From the NCBI GenBank assembly GCA_013416435.1, contig JACCEN010000002.1, forward strand, positions 124,001-188,000: a stretch of 64,000 nucleotides of DNA. The letters run 5' to 3'. The translations under genes and the position numbers were made by a program. Shown in pieces: positions 27,766-38,855 of this stretch (its first letter is position 1; every line of letters begins with the position of its first letter). This stretch comes from Alcaligenaceae bacterium. GTDB lineage: Bacteria > Pseudomonadota > Gammaproteobacteria > Burkholderiales > Burkholderiaceae_B. The notes under the pieces are model-generated. The model searched no databases. It saw only the letters and a program-made list of their open reading frames with translations, and was not told the origin of the DNA.

Positions 27766-28962
27766 TCGGGCGTCTCCTTGAAAAACGCTTTGACTTCTTC
27801 AATACGGCTCAGACTGTCAGACCGCCCCAAGCGTATGAGTTCCTGCGTATAGCTTGCTTCGAACAGCAAATACGACAGCAGGGAACCGCCTGTCGTGGGC
27901 CCGGAAGCAGACGATACACCGAGAACGCGAAAAAGGGTACGCGCCGCTCGCGGTATCTGCGTGAAATGAGCCAATGCAATTTCGTCCAGGGACCGGCTCG
28001 GCGTCACCACCAGCGTGCTCACCAAGCGCAGCGACTCGCTTTTTAATACATTTGCCGGCAGTTGCGCAAGCAAGTGATTGATACGTTGCGTGCGCTCTAC
28101 ATCCATCGAGACGCTATCCAGGAAAATATTCGACAAGGCATGCCCGCCGATTTGCGCCAGCGTTGGATATTTTGGATCGGTCTGTCGTTCTTCAGTATGC
28201 GTGTCATCCTTGAAGCCGGTGCCGATCACCATGATTTTTTTGGCACCGAGATGTATGGCTGCGCTCATGGGAGCCAGTTGCCGCATGGAGCCGTCGCCGC
28301 ACCAGTATGTGCGCCCTCCGACCAGGATGGCCTGGGCGGGGAAGACGAAGGGGATGGCGCTGGAGGCCATCAGGTGGTCGACCCCGATACTGCAGGGTAC
28401 GGCCTGGCGCAGCGAGCGTCTCCAGGGCTTGATCGTGCCTCGTGATTGATAGAAGGTCAAGTGCTCGCCGGTCGTATAGGCGGCGGCGGTCACGGCCAGT
28501 GCCTGCAGGATGCCGGAATCGAGATTGGCGCGGAGCTGGTCGAAATTCAGGGTGGCGCCCAGCAGTTCTCCCAGTGGCTCGTTGTCCAGCAATGACCGCG
28601 GCTGCCGATTGCGCAAATCGGGAAACAGCCAGCCCACCGCCAGCATGGCGAACCAGCGCAGGCCGGTGCGCGCCAGCCGCAGGGGATCGGCGTGATAGAC
28701 CTGTCCGGTGCAGATGCTGCCCCACAATGCTTCCAGCCTGTCCAGGCCGGCTTGCGGATCGTGGGCATGACAGGCCAGCGACACGGCGTTGATGGCGCCT
28801 GCGGATGAGCCGGTGATGACATCGAACGGGCTGGTGAACTCGGGGCTGCGCCCGGGATTCAGGATCTCCATGACTCCCGCCAGGACGCCTGCCTGATAGG
28901 CCGCGCGCGCGCCGCCGCCGGTCAGGACCAGCCCGACCGAGGCAGCGGGTGCGCGAACCCCT

Positions 28963-28985
<23 letters not shown>
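27762..28985 (-). CDS. Patatin-like phospholipase
   Basis: The 407-residue protein has the patatin catalytic set: the glycine-rich oxyanion loop LTGGGARAAYQAGVL near the N-terminus, the serine hydrolase motif TGSSAGAIN (GxSxG) and a GDGSMRQLAP segment in the place of the usual DGG dyad aspartate. The substrate is presumably a membrane or storage lipid. There is no clear signal peptide. The start at 28985 overlaps the maeB 3' end by 23 bp, and its stop overlaps barstar as ATGA, so the three genes are probably one transcript. Confidence 0.92.
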
Positions 28986-31254
<2,269 letters not shown>

Positions 31255-31336
31255 GATGGCGTGCTTTTAAAGGTTGTACCAGAGCACATTCTATCGCTTG
31301 ACCCTGTCCAGGAATATCAAAAATCGCGCTTTGCGT

Positions 31337-32263
31337 TCATAAATCCTGGCCGGGGAACGGCAATTGCGAAGTCGGGTCGAACATGGACTTTACCCCCGCA
31401 TCGAGTTCGCTCGCATGCAAGCCGACACCGCAATCGTCCGCGCGCCGGCATGTATAGCGTTCCGAATAAGGCTGTTCGCCCATGGGTTCTGCAAGCCGCT
31501 GATCGATGACGACCCATTCGACCCAGCCGAGGTCGCCGCCATGGCCCAGCAAAAGATGAGCCAGATTGACGACCTGCCCCGGCGCCGGCAGCAGCGCATC
31601 GAGCCGATAGCGCGCCGGCCAGCGACTCGACTGCCGGCAAGCCTGGGCGTCCGATCCGCCCGCGAGCTGGAACAGCGCCGGTATGAGCCGTTGCAAGCGC
31701 GCGCCCTGCAGCGGCTTGGTGTTTTGCTCGCCGAAAGCGCCCAGGCTCACGCTCGACCCGTCGGCAAGCAGCACCGAGGCGTGTACGATGCCGGACTTCG
31801 CCGTTGCTCCGGTCTCCCAGTCGCACAGCGTGCGGTCCGCAAGCCATGCGGCCACGGATATATGGCAGGGCATGTCGCTGAACTGGCTCAGCCCGGCCGC
31901 TTCCAACTCCCCCAGCAGGCAGCCCGGCTGCACGAACCATTTGCTGCTGCCGGCTTCCAGTTGCCGGCAGGCGCCGAGATCGCGTCCCGGTTCCACCCAC
32001 AACACCGGCTGTTCATCCAGCCTGGCCGCCTGCGGGACGCCGTCGAGCGCGAACAGAACGCCGTGGTCGGCGCACAGCTTGCGCGCATGGTGGACATCCG
32101 CGGCCTGTTTGGGAATGAGTCTTGCGCTGTGTTCCGAGCCTGGTAGTTCAAACTCGAAAAACGAGCCTTCGACCGCATGGCGCATGCCGCGGCAGAACGC
32201 CTCCCAGGGAGTTTGGGCGCCGCGGCGCCCCGTCAGGAAAGCTCGGCGAGAGCTGGACTGCAT
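31337..32263 (-). CDS. Uncharacterised protein, possible FAD-binding (PCMH-like) domain
   Basis: The 308-residue product is not firmly recognised. Segments such as VHHARKLCADHGVLFALDG, VLWVEPGRDLGACRQLEAG and ASVLLADGSSVSLGAFG resemble the FAD-binding half of glycolate oxidase-type oxidoreductases, but no substrate domain follows. The N-terminus SRRAFLTGRRG looks like a twin-arginine start but lacks a hydrophobic stretch after it. The ATG at 32263 has AAGGA upstream; a longer frame to 32308 has none. It is divergent from the aminotransferase gene and lies upstream of nothing on its strand until maeB. Confidence 0.6.
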   Translation of the reverse strand: MQSSSRRAFLTGRRGAQTPWEAFCRGMRHAVEGSFFEFELPGSEHSARLIPKQAADVHHARKLCADHGVLFALDGVPQAARLDEQPVLWVEPGRDLGACRQLEAGSSKWFVQPGCLLGELEAAGLSQFSDMPCHISVAAWLADRTLCDWETGATAKSGIVHASVLLADGSSVSLGAFGEQNTKPLQGARLQRLIPALFQLAGGSDAQACRQSSRWPARYRLDALLPAPGQVVNLAHLLLGHGGDLGWVEWVVIDQRLAEPMGEQPYSERYTCRRADDCGVGLHASELDAGVKSMFDPTSQLPFPGQDL

Positions 32264-32349
32264 GTCTGTATCCTTTGTACTGAAATCCGCCTGCGCATAT
32301 TCGGGCACACCGGCTTACAATCTTGCTTTTTGCCTGGAATCTTTGCCTT

Positions 32350-33510
32350 ATGCCCCGCCTTGCCAAGCGCACTGAACAAGTGATGCCATTCTACGCCGTG
32401 GAATTATTCAAACAGGCCAGCGTCCTGAACGCGCAGGGCCGGGACGTGATCAGCCTGGGCATAGGCGAACCCGATTTTACGGCGCCGCCACAGGTCGTGG
32501 AAACCATGCACCGCGCGGCCCAAGCCGGGCTGAGCGGCTACACTCCGCCTTCGGGTATTTCCCCGCTGCGCGACGCAATCGCCCATTACTATCAGCAAAG
32601 CTTCGGCGCGGCCGTGGATCCATCCCGCATCGTCGTCACCTCGGGCGCCTCGGGCGCGCTGTTGCTTGCCGCCATGGCCCTGATCAATCCAGGTGACGAG
32701 ATCCTCATGCCGGATCCCTCCTACCCGGCAAACCAGAACTTCATCATGGCCGCGGGCGGGATGCCGCGCTTGATTCCGTCCACACCGGAAAAGCGGTTCC
32801 AGCTCGGTGCCGCCGACGTTCGCGAACACTGGGGCCCCAACACCAAAGGTGTGCTGATCGCCTCGCCCAGCAATCCCACCGGCGCGAGCATCGCGCGCGA
32901 CGACCTCAAGGAACTGATTGCCGAAGTCAAGCAGCGCGACGGCTTCGTGATCATGGACGAAATCTATCTTGGCCTGTATTACGACGACCGCCCGCTCAGC
33001 GCGCTGACGCTCGACGACAGCATCATCGTCATCAACAGTTTCTCGAAGTATTTCCACATGACGGGCTGGCGGCTGGGCTGGATGATGGTGCCGCCCCATA
33101 TGCTGGCAGCCGTCGAAAAGCTGGCGGCCAGCCTGGCGATCTGCGCCCCCGCCCTTGCTCAGCACGCTGCGCTTACCTGCTTCGACCCCGAAGTCATGCA
33201 GGTCTACGAGAAGCGGCGCCTGTCGTTCAAGCAGCGGCGGGACTACCTGCTGCCCGAGTTCGAGCGCCTGGGACTGCATGTTCCGGTCACGCCGGACGGC
33301 GCCTTCTATATCTATGCCGACATCCGGCGGCACAGCCAGGACAGCACGGACTTCTCGCAACGCCTGCTGCACGAAGCAGGCGTTGCCGCCGTCCCGGGCA
33401 TGGATTTCGGCCCTGCGCATGCCGCCCATACCATGCGCTTCTCGTATGCAACCGGCTTGGATCGCTTGCAGGAAGCCATCGAGCGCATCGAGCGCTTCCT
33501 GGGCCGTTAA
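32350..33510 (+). CDS. PLP-dependent class I/II aminotransferase
   Basis: The 386-residue fold-type I aminotransferase shows the family run SLGIGEPDFTAPPQV, YTPPSGISPLRDAIA, SPSNPTGA, and the PLP-lysine region NSFSKYFHMTGWRLGWM. The length is standard. The substrate is probably aspartate, alanine or an aromatic amino acid but cannot be fixed. The ATG at 32350 is chosen because the conserved start MPRLAKRTEQV follows. The 3' end overlaps the convergent lytic transglycosylase gene by 4 bp. Confidence 0.93.
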   Translation: MPRLAKRTEQVMPFYAVELFKQASVLNAQGRDVISLGIGEPDFTAPPQVVETMHRAAQAGLSGYTPPSGISPLRDAIAHYYQQSFGAAVDPSRIVVTSGASGALLLAAMALINPGDEILMPDPSYPANQNFIMAAGGMPRLIPSTPEKRFQLGAADVREHWGPNTKGVLIASPSNPTGASIARDDLKELIAEVKQRDGFVIMDEIYLGLYYDDRPLSALTLDDSIIVINSFSKYFHMTGWRLGWMMVPPHMLAAVEKLAASLAICAPALAQHAALTCFDPEVMQVYEKRRLSFKQRRDYLLPEFERLGLHVPVTPDGAFYIYADIRRHSQDSTDFSQRLLHEAGVAAVPGMDFGPAHAAHTMRFSYATGLDRLQEAIERIERFLGR

Positions 33511-34370
33511 CGGCCCACGGGGATGCCGGAGGCCAATGCGATGCGGCGGCGCTCCGCCAGCACCTTGGCGCCGTAGCCGCCGTCGCTGGGGCCCGTGGCG
33601 CCCACATAACAGGCAAGGCCGCCCTCCAGCGAACCCCGGCGCTTGATGCAGTCGTGCAGGATCTGCACGCCCACCCGTATGTTCGCGATGGGCGTGAGCG
33701 CGGCGATCAGGCCTTCGTCGAAGGATTCGAATTTATCCCGATGCACACTGGTCATGACCTGCATCAAGCCCTGCGCCCCCACATGGCTCTCGGCGTAAGG
33801 GTTATAGCGCGACTCGATGGCGATTACCGCGAGGATCAACTGAGGGTCCAGATTTTTTTCCTGCCCCACGATGAAGGCCGTATTGACGATGGCGCCCGCC
33901 ACGCTCTGCGCGATGCGGTATTTGCGGGCGATATAGCTGCGCAATGCCTGGAACTGCGTCGACGTCATGCCCGTGACATGCTGGCCCGCAATCGAAGCCC
34001 TGAGCGCCGCGCTGAAGCTCAGGATCGACGTGGCGGCGGGTTTGAGCGCATCGACGGCGGACACGTCCGCGGCATCCGACCGGGCCCCTTTTTCATCGGT
34101 ATAAAAGAGCCCATCTCCGTAGGCCGCGCCGTAAATGGCCAGCAGATCCTGCTTGAAGCCATCGGGCCGAAGCGCAAGCACGACCGCATCATAGACCTGC
34201 GCGACCTGCAGACGCAGCGAAGGAACCGTCATGCCGAGCACGGCGGTGACCAGCACGGCGATGCCCAGGTAAATGGCGCATACGTGCACGAACTCACCCA
34301 GCCAGCTCATCAGCCCTCTTGCGGATCGATTGAGCAGATTCTCGGAATTAACGGCTGCCATGCGCCCCAT
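33507..34370 (-). CDS. Lytic transglycosylase (SLT domain), membrane-anchored
   Basis: The 287-residue protein has one N-terminal transmembrane segment (VHVCAIYLGIAVLVTAVLG) and a C-terminal SLT domain with AVIAIESRYNPYAESHVGAQ, which holds the catalytic glutamate, followed by GLMQVM and LACYVGATGP. It cleaves peptidoglycan glycan strands at the periplasmic face. About 100 residues of low-complexity linker separate anchor and domain. An ATG at 34361 is an alternative start. Confidence 0.92.
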   Translation of the reverse strand: MGRMAAVNSENLLNRSARGLMSWLGEFVHVCAIYLGIAVLVTAVLGMTVPSLRLQVAQVYDAVVLALRPDGFKQDLLAIYGAAYGDGLFYTDEKGARSDAADVSAVDALKPAATSILSFSAALRASIAGQHVTGMTSTQFQALRSYIARKYRIAQSVAGAIVNTAFIVGQEKNLDPQLILAVIAIESRYNPYAESHVGAQGLMQVMTSVHRDKFESFDEGLIAALTPIANIRVGVQILHDCIKRRGSLEGGLACYVGATGPSDGGYGAKVLAERRRIALASGIPVGR

Positions 34371-34440
34371 CCCAATAAAATAGCGACAGTGGATGTTAAC
34401 CTTCTACGGTTCCGCAATGTAACCGAACAGGCCAATTTCT

Positions 34441-35985
34441 GTGAAATATCGTGATCTGAGAGACTTCATCGGGCAACTCGAACGCGCGGGCCAGCTCAAG
34501 CGCATCAAAACGGCGGTGTCGACCAAACTCGAGATGACCGAGATCTGCGACCGCGTCCTTCGCGCCGAAGGCCCCGCCCTTCTGTTCGAGAACCCGGTCC
34601 ACGGCGACACGCCCGCCGGCATGCCTGTGCTGGCCAACCTGTTCGGCACGCCGCAACGGGTGGCCTGGGGCATGGGCGCCGACGACACGGCGGCGCTTCG
34701 CGACACCGGCGAACTGCTGGCGACCTTGCGCGAGCCCGAGGCGCCGCGCGGCCTGCGCGACGCGCTTGCCACCGTTTCCAAGCTCAAGTCCGCGCTGTGG
34801 GACATGAGCCCCAAGGCCATCAGGAATCCGCCCTGCCAGGAAATCGTCCTGGAAGGCGACGACGTCGACCTGGACCGCATCCCCCTGCAGCATTGCTGGC
34901 CGGGAGACGTGGCGCCGCTGCTCACCTGGGGCCTGGTCATCACGCGCGGTCCGAACGCGCGCCGCCAGAACCTGGGCATCTACAGGCAGCAGCAGCTGGG
35001 ACGAAACAAGCTGATCATGCGCTGGCTGTCGCATCGCGGCGGCGCCCTGGATTTCCGCGACCACTCGCTGGCCCATCCGGGTACGCCTTTTCCGATCGCC
35101 GTTGCACTGGGCGCCGATCCGGCCACCATCCTCGGCGCCGTGACGCCCGTCCCGGACAGCCTGTCGGAATACCAGTTCGCCGGCCTGCTGCGCGGTTCAC
35201 GGACCGAGGTCGCGAAAGCGCTGGGCAGTGAACTATCCGTACCGGCATACGCGGAGATCATCCTGGAAGGCCACATCCTGCCCTCGACCGATGCCCGTGC
35301 GCGGCCGCCCGCCGTGCCCGAGGGCAATGCCGGCCCCGCCGACACGCGCTACGAAATGGCGCTGGAAGGCCCCTACGGCGATCACACCGGCTACTATAAC
35401 GAGCAGGACTGGTTCCCCGTCTTCACGGTCGAGCGCATCACCATGCGTCGCAATCCCATTTTTCACAGCACCTACACGGGCAAGCCGCCCGACGAGCCGG
35501 CGGTGCTGGGGGTGGCGCTGAACGAAGTCTTCGTTCCCCTCCTGAAACGCCAGTTGCCGGAAATCGTGGACTTCTATCTTCCTCCGGAAGGCTGCAGCTA
35601 CCGCCTGGCGGTAGTCTCCATGCGCAAGCAGTACCCCGGCCACGCAAAGCGCGTCATGTTCGGCCTCTGGAGCGTCCTGCGGCAATTCATGTACACCAAG
35701 TTCATCATCGTGGTGGACGAAGACGTGAACGTCAGGGACTGGAAGGAAGTCGTCTGGGCCATGACCACGCGCATGGATCCGGTGCGCGACACCGTGCTGG
35801 TCGAGAACACCCCCATAGACTATCTGGACTTCGCGTCGCCGGTGTCAGGCCTGGGCGGCAAGATGGGGCTGGATGCCACCAATAAATGGCCGGGCGAAAC
35901 GCAAAGGGAATGGGGCACGCCCATTGTCATGAACGCGTCGGTGAAAGCGAAGGTGGACGCCATGTGGGGCGAACTCGGGCTGTAG
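34441..35985 (+). CDS. ubiD: 3-octaprenyl-4-hydroxybenzoate decarboxylase
   Basis: The 514-residue protein is a full-length housekeeping Ubi[21 protein letters not shown] at the N-terminus, the prFMN/metal region with [19 protein letters not shown], and [15 protein letters not shown] with the active-site glutamate. It decarboxylates octaprenyl-4-hydroxybenzoate in ubiquinone synthesis, needing the prenyl-FMN from UbiX (not seen here). The start codon is GTG at 34441. It stands alone, divergent from the lytic transglycosylase gene, and is distinct from the catabolic UbiD at the left edge. A palindromic repeat begins 9 bp after its stop. Confidence 0.95.
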   Translation: MKYRDLRDFIGQLERAGQLKRIKTAVSTKLEMTEICDRVLRAEGPALLFENPVHGDTPAGMPVLANLFGTPQRVAWGMGADDTAALRDTGELLATLREPEAPRGLRDALATVSKLKSALWDMSPKAIRNPPCQEIVLEGDDVDLDRIPLQHCWPGDVAPLLTWGLVITRGPNARRQNLGIYRQQQLGRNKLIMRWLSHRGGALDFRDHSLAHPGTPFPIAVALGADPATILGAVTPVPDSLSEYQFAGLLRGSRTEVAKALGSELSVPAYAEIILEGHILPSTDARARPPAVPEGNAGPADTRYEMALEGPYGDHTGYYNEQDWFPVFTVERITMRRNPIFHSTYTGKPPDEPAVLGVALNEVFVPLLKRQLPEIVDFYLPPEGCSYRLAVVSMRKQYPGHAKRVMFGLWSVLRQFMYTKFIIVVDEDVNVRDWKEVVWAMTTRMDPVRDTVLVENTPIDYLDFASPVSGLGGKMGLDATNKWPGETQREWGTPIVMNASVKAKVDAMWGELGL

Positions 35986-35994
35986 AAAGGGAGA

Positions 35995-36024
35995 GGGGTC
36001 AGACCCCGTATGGGGTCTGACCCC
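35995..36024. repeat. Nested palindromic repeat, copy 8 (spacer GTAT)
   Basis: Perfect halves; starts 9 bp after the ubiD stop in the convergent ubiD/yqjK-like region. Confidence 0.95.
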
Positions 36025-36043
36025 TGTTCTTGAATGAGCGGCC

Positions 36044-36074
36044 GGGGTCAGCCCCCGCATGGGGTCCGACCCCC
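36044..36074. repeat. Nested palindromic repeat, copy 9 (degenerate)
   Basis: Diverged copy: the halves read GGGGTCAGCCCCC and GGGGTCCGACCCC, with A-to-C and T-to-C changes that break the palindromes. A further lone half-like GGGTCTGACTCC follows at about 36092-36103. Decay in this cluster suggests an older insertion. Confidence 0.85.
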
Positions 36075-36111
36075 TATTTAACGGGTAGCCTGGGTCTGAC
36101 TCCGCCGACGC

Positions 36112-36492
36112 TTAAAAGGGGTCAGACCCCATGCGGGGTCTGACCCCGGTATCCTTCCTGGACTTCGCTACTTTGGCCATGCCCCAGCTCAGGAGCAGGC
36201 CGCCGGCAATGCGCAGCAGGCGCCGGCGCTTTCCGCGGCCAGACAGCAGCGCGGTGACGCCGGACGTGAGCAAGGGATAGCGGCGGGTCAGGGATACCGC
36301 CTGGGCAAGCCAGTGAGAAACCGAGCTTCCCCCGCCCGAAGAAGGCAGAACGCCGCGCAACAGCGCGCCGGGCCGCAGGTCGGCACCGACATCGCGTGCG
36401 CTGCGCACCAGGCTCTGGCGTTCAAGCGCCGCGCGTACCCGGGCCAGCTCGATCTTCAAGGCGCGGTCTTTGGCGCTCATACCTTTGCTCAT
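36112..36492 (-). CDS. YqjK-like small protein with repeat-encoded C-terminus
   Basis: The 126-residue product is the third gene of a yqjD-yqjE-yqjK-like group. It has a charged N-terminal helix (KIELARVRAALERQSLVRSA) and a hydrophobic segment near residues 95-108 (LLRIAGGLLLSWGMA). Function is unknown; in enterobacteria the group is linked to stationary phase and membranes. The last residues, GVRPRMGSDP, are the translation of palindromic repeat copy 10, and the TAA stop lies just past it. The original C-terminus therefore probably ended near KSRKD. The start overlaps the yqjE-like stop as ATGA. Confidence 0.75.
   Translation of the reverse strand: MSKGMSAKDRALKIELARVRAALERQSLVRSARDVGADLRPGALLRGVLPSSGGGSSVSHWLAQAVSLTRRYPLLTSGVTALLSGRGKRRRLLRIAGGLLLSWGMAKVAKSRKDTGVRPRMGSDPF
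36118..36147. repeat. Nested palindromic repeat, copy 10 (spacer ATGC), inside a coding frame
   Basis: Perfect copy lying within the 3' end of the YqjK-like gene; the reading frame passes through the whole repeat and stops 3 bp after it. Confidence 0.95.
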
Positions 36493-36914
36493 GGAAGCTC
36501 CTTCGCACCCAAGGGCTCACGACCCGCCCTGGATGAATCGGACGGTTCGCGCAGACGCTCCGCCAGGGCGAGGTCGCGCCGCAGTTCATCGATGGTGGCC
36601 GCAAACGGCATGGCACCATGGACCAGCTTGCTTCGGACGGCCAATAGAAAGCCTATGCCGAGGATTAGATAGCACGCGGCCAAAATGTACAACGCCATAT
36701 AGCGCTGGTCGGTAGGCCAGAAGTACACGGCCACGGCGATGGAAAACACCAAGACCGCGAGGGTCAGGAAAAGGAGAGCGGCAGCCGTAAGCCCCATCAG
36801 CACGACGAGCCGCCCCTTCTGCTCCGTCGCCTCCAGCGAAAACAGCTCCATGCGCGTGCGGACGATGGACAACAGGGTGCAGGCGAGATCACCGACCGAT
36901 TGACGTAGGGCCAT
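36489..36914 (-). CDS. YqjE-like (holin superfamily III) membrane protein
   Basis: The 141-residue protein has two transmembrane helices (LVVLMGLTAAALLFLTLAVL and MALYILAACYLILGIGFLLA) after an amphipathic N-terminus, the layout of the phage-holin-like YqjE family. The C-terminal 45 residues are charged and cytoplasmic. It lies between the DUF883 gene and the YqjK-like gene, overlapping the latter by ATGA. Function is unknown. Confidence 0.83.
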   Translation of the reverse strand: MALRQSVGDLACTLLSIVRTRMELFSLEATEQKGRLVVLMGLTAAALLFLTLAVLVFSIAVAVYFWPTDQRYMALYILAACYLILGIGFLLAVRSKLVHGAMPFAATIDELRRDLALAERLREPSDSSRAGREPLGAKELP

Positions 36915-36967
36915 AAGCTGCCTCTTTCTTCATGTTGGTGGATACCGCTGGACGCCGGCGGCGCAGA

Positions 36968-37285
36968 TCAGCGACGGCAGATCAACGCGCCGATCAGGAC
37001 ACCGGCCAGTCCCGCCATGCCGATCGCCTGCCATGGATTGTCGTGCACGTAGTCGTCGGTGGCCCGGGCTGCCTTGCGCCCGCGCTCCAAAAGTGCGTCT
37101 TGCGTGTCGTACAGCGCCTCGCGGGTTCGTTTCAGAGAGCGCATCGCGCTTTCGCGCAGCTCGGTCGCCTTTTCGCCGGTTGCCTCCGCAGCCTCGCGCA
37201 GCAGCTTCTCGGCGTCGTCCAGGCTTTCCTTCACGCTTTCGATGAATTCATCTTCTGTCGCTTGCACTCTTTTCTTTGTTGCCAT
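36968..37285 (-). CDS. DUF883 (YqjD/ElaB-type) membrane-anchored protein
   Basis: The 105-residue protein is mostly a charged coiled-coil-prone helix (DDAEKLLREAAEATGEKATE) ending in PWQAIGMAGLAGVLIGALI, the glycine-rich C-terminal membrane anchor typical of YqjD and ElaB. In E. coli these proteins tether ribosomes to the membrane in stationary phase; the same role here is assumed from family. It is first in the three-gene group and is separated from yqjE by 53 bp. Confidence 0.88.
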   Translation of the reverse strand: MATKKRVQATEDEFIESVKESLDDAEKLLREAAEATGEKATELRESAMRSLKRTREALYDTQDALLERGRKAARATDDYVHDNPWQAIGMAGLAGVLIGALICRR

Positions 37286-37328
37286 GGTGTACTCCTGAAG
37301 GGATGTGGACTAATAATCGGTTGCACCG

Positions 37329-38048
37329 CTATTGCAACCGGGTGACTTCGACTTGCGAAGCAATTCCATTTTGCCGACTTTCCTGCTTCATGACCATATG
37401 CAGGTCGGAACAGAACCAATCGGTTACTTCGGAATCCGTCGCGGGAATGGGCAGCACCAGCCCGCTGAAACTTGCCTGCGTAGCTTCGGTGCGCCGTGTG
37501 TAATTGATGGGCCAGCATGATTGCTCGCCCGCCGAGGTCTGGATGACCTGCCTGGCACCCACGGTCTTTGCAGTGGTGTGGACGACGATAGGCTTGGTGT
37601 CGACGGCCTTCTTGTCGAGATCGATCTGGAAGCGCAAGGCGGGAAAAGTCTGCCCCTCGCGCAACGAGGAATCTCCATAGGCGAAAAGGCCCAGCATGCG
37701 AAGATCGAACTTGCCCTTCACCGGCACCCGTTGGCCCTGATCGTCAGTGCGCTCAAAACTGGCATGGCCATTCCTGACGACCATGAAATAGTCGAGCGAA
37801 GACTTGCCAGGCGGCAAGCCCGCCAAGCCGAAACGCGCCACGCCGCGCACCCGCGCCTGGCAATCGTTAGCCCCCTGCTTGCTGACGTCGGAGAACGCCA
37901 GGTCCGCACCTAGCTGCATGGCCCCCGAGCCGACCAGTTGGGTTTGCCCGCCGTCGTGCATGAACGGCGCCTGGCAAAGGCCCGCCCAGGCCGGCAACGC
38001 CAAGCCGAAAGAAAGAACCGCCGTGCTGATGGACCACCTTAATCGCAT
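37329..38048 (-). CDS. Exported protein of unknown function
   Basis: The 239-residue product has a clear signal peptide (WSISTAVLSFGLALPAWA) and four cysteines in the mature part, enough for two disulfides in the periplasm (CQAP, NDCQ, QSCWP, WFCS). No domain is recognised. It lies 43 bp upstream of the DUF883 gene in the same direction but probably has its own promoter, since the spacing differs from the tight overlaps within the group. Confidence 0.8.
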   Translation of the reverse strand: MRLRWSISTAVLSFGLALPAWAGLCQAPFMHDGGQTQLVGSGAMQLGADLAFSDVSKQGANDCQARVRGVARFGLAGLPPGKSSLDYFMVVRNGHASFERTDDQGQRVPVKGKFDLRMLGLFAYGDSSLREGQTFPALRFQIDLDKKAVDTKPIVVHTTAKTVGARQVIQTSAGEQSCWPINYTRRTEATQASFSGLVLPIPATDSEVTDWFCSDLHMVMKQESRQNGIASQVEVTRLQ

Positions 38049-38145
38049 GTGTCGAGCCTGTTCGAAAAACCGAATTTCACTATAGCGTATCCAAACCGAA
38101 GGACAACATCAAATAACGAATAAACGGTAAGCAAACGTTGTGCCC

Positions 38146-38175
38146 GGGGTCAGACCCCGCATGGGGTCTGACCCC
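38146..38175. repeat. Nested palindromic repeat, copy 11 (spacer GCAT)
   Basis: Perfect copy ending 6 bp from the upp stop codon. Confidence 0.95.
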
Positions 38176-38181
38176 ATCGCC

Positions 38182-38820
38182 TCAGACCGGTTTCTGCCGC
38201 GTGCCGAAGATCCGGTCACCGGCGTCGCCCAGGCCGGGAATGATGTAGCCGTCCTCGTTCAGGTGGCTGTCGATCGATGCCGTATAGATATGGACATCGG
38301 GGTGCGCGGCTTCGACCGCCCGTATGCCTTCCGGCGCCGCCACCAGCACAAGGGCGCGGATATTGCGGCAACCCGCCTTCTTCAGCAGATCGATGGTGGC
38401 GACCATGGACCCGCCCGTGGCCAGCATGGGATCGACGATCAGGGCCAGCCGCTGATCGAGCTGCCCCACCAGCCGTTCGAGATAAGTCTGCGCCTGGAAG
38501 GTTTCTTCGTTCCGGGCGATTCCGACCGCGCTTACCTTGGCTCCCGGAATGAGGTTCAGCACGCCATCGAGCATGCCGATACCCGCCCGCAAGATGGGTA
38601 CGACCGTCACTTTCTTGCCGGCCAGCTTCTCGACATCCAGGGAACCGCACCAGCCCTCGATGGTGGCGGGTTCCAGCGGCAGATCCTTCGATGCTTCGTA
38701 GGTAAGCAGCGAAGCGATTTCCTGGGCCATCTCCCGGAAATTCTTGGTGCTGAGATCCGCGCGGCGCATCAGGCCGAGCTTGTGGCGTATCAGGGGATGG
38801 CGTATTTCATGTATGGGCAT
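38182..38820 (-). CDS. upp: Uracil phosphoribosyltransferase
   Basis: The 212-residue salvage enzyme makes UMP from uracil and [17 protein letters not shown], the PRPP loop [19 protein letters not shown], and [12 protein letters not shown] at the uracil-binding C-terminus are conserved. The ATG at 38820 begins the family start [11 protein letters not shown]. It follows dacB by 35 bp and may be cotranscribed. Confidence 0.96.
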   Translation of the reverse strand: MPIHEIRHPLIRHKLGLMRRADLSTKNFREMAQEIASLLTYEASKDLPLEPATIEGWCGSLDVEKLAGKKVTVVPILRAGIGMLDGVLNLIPGAKVSAVGIARNEETFQAQTYLERLVGQLDQRLALIVDPMLATGGSMVATIDLLKKAGCRNIRALVLVAAPEGIRAVEAAHPDVHIYTASIDSHLNEDGYIIPGLGDAGDRIFGTRQKPV

Positions 38821-38855
38821 TGAATTTCTTCCTTCATTCTTTCTGCGGAAAAGCC

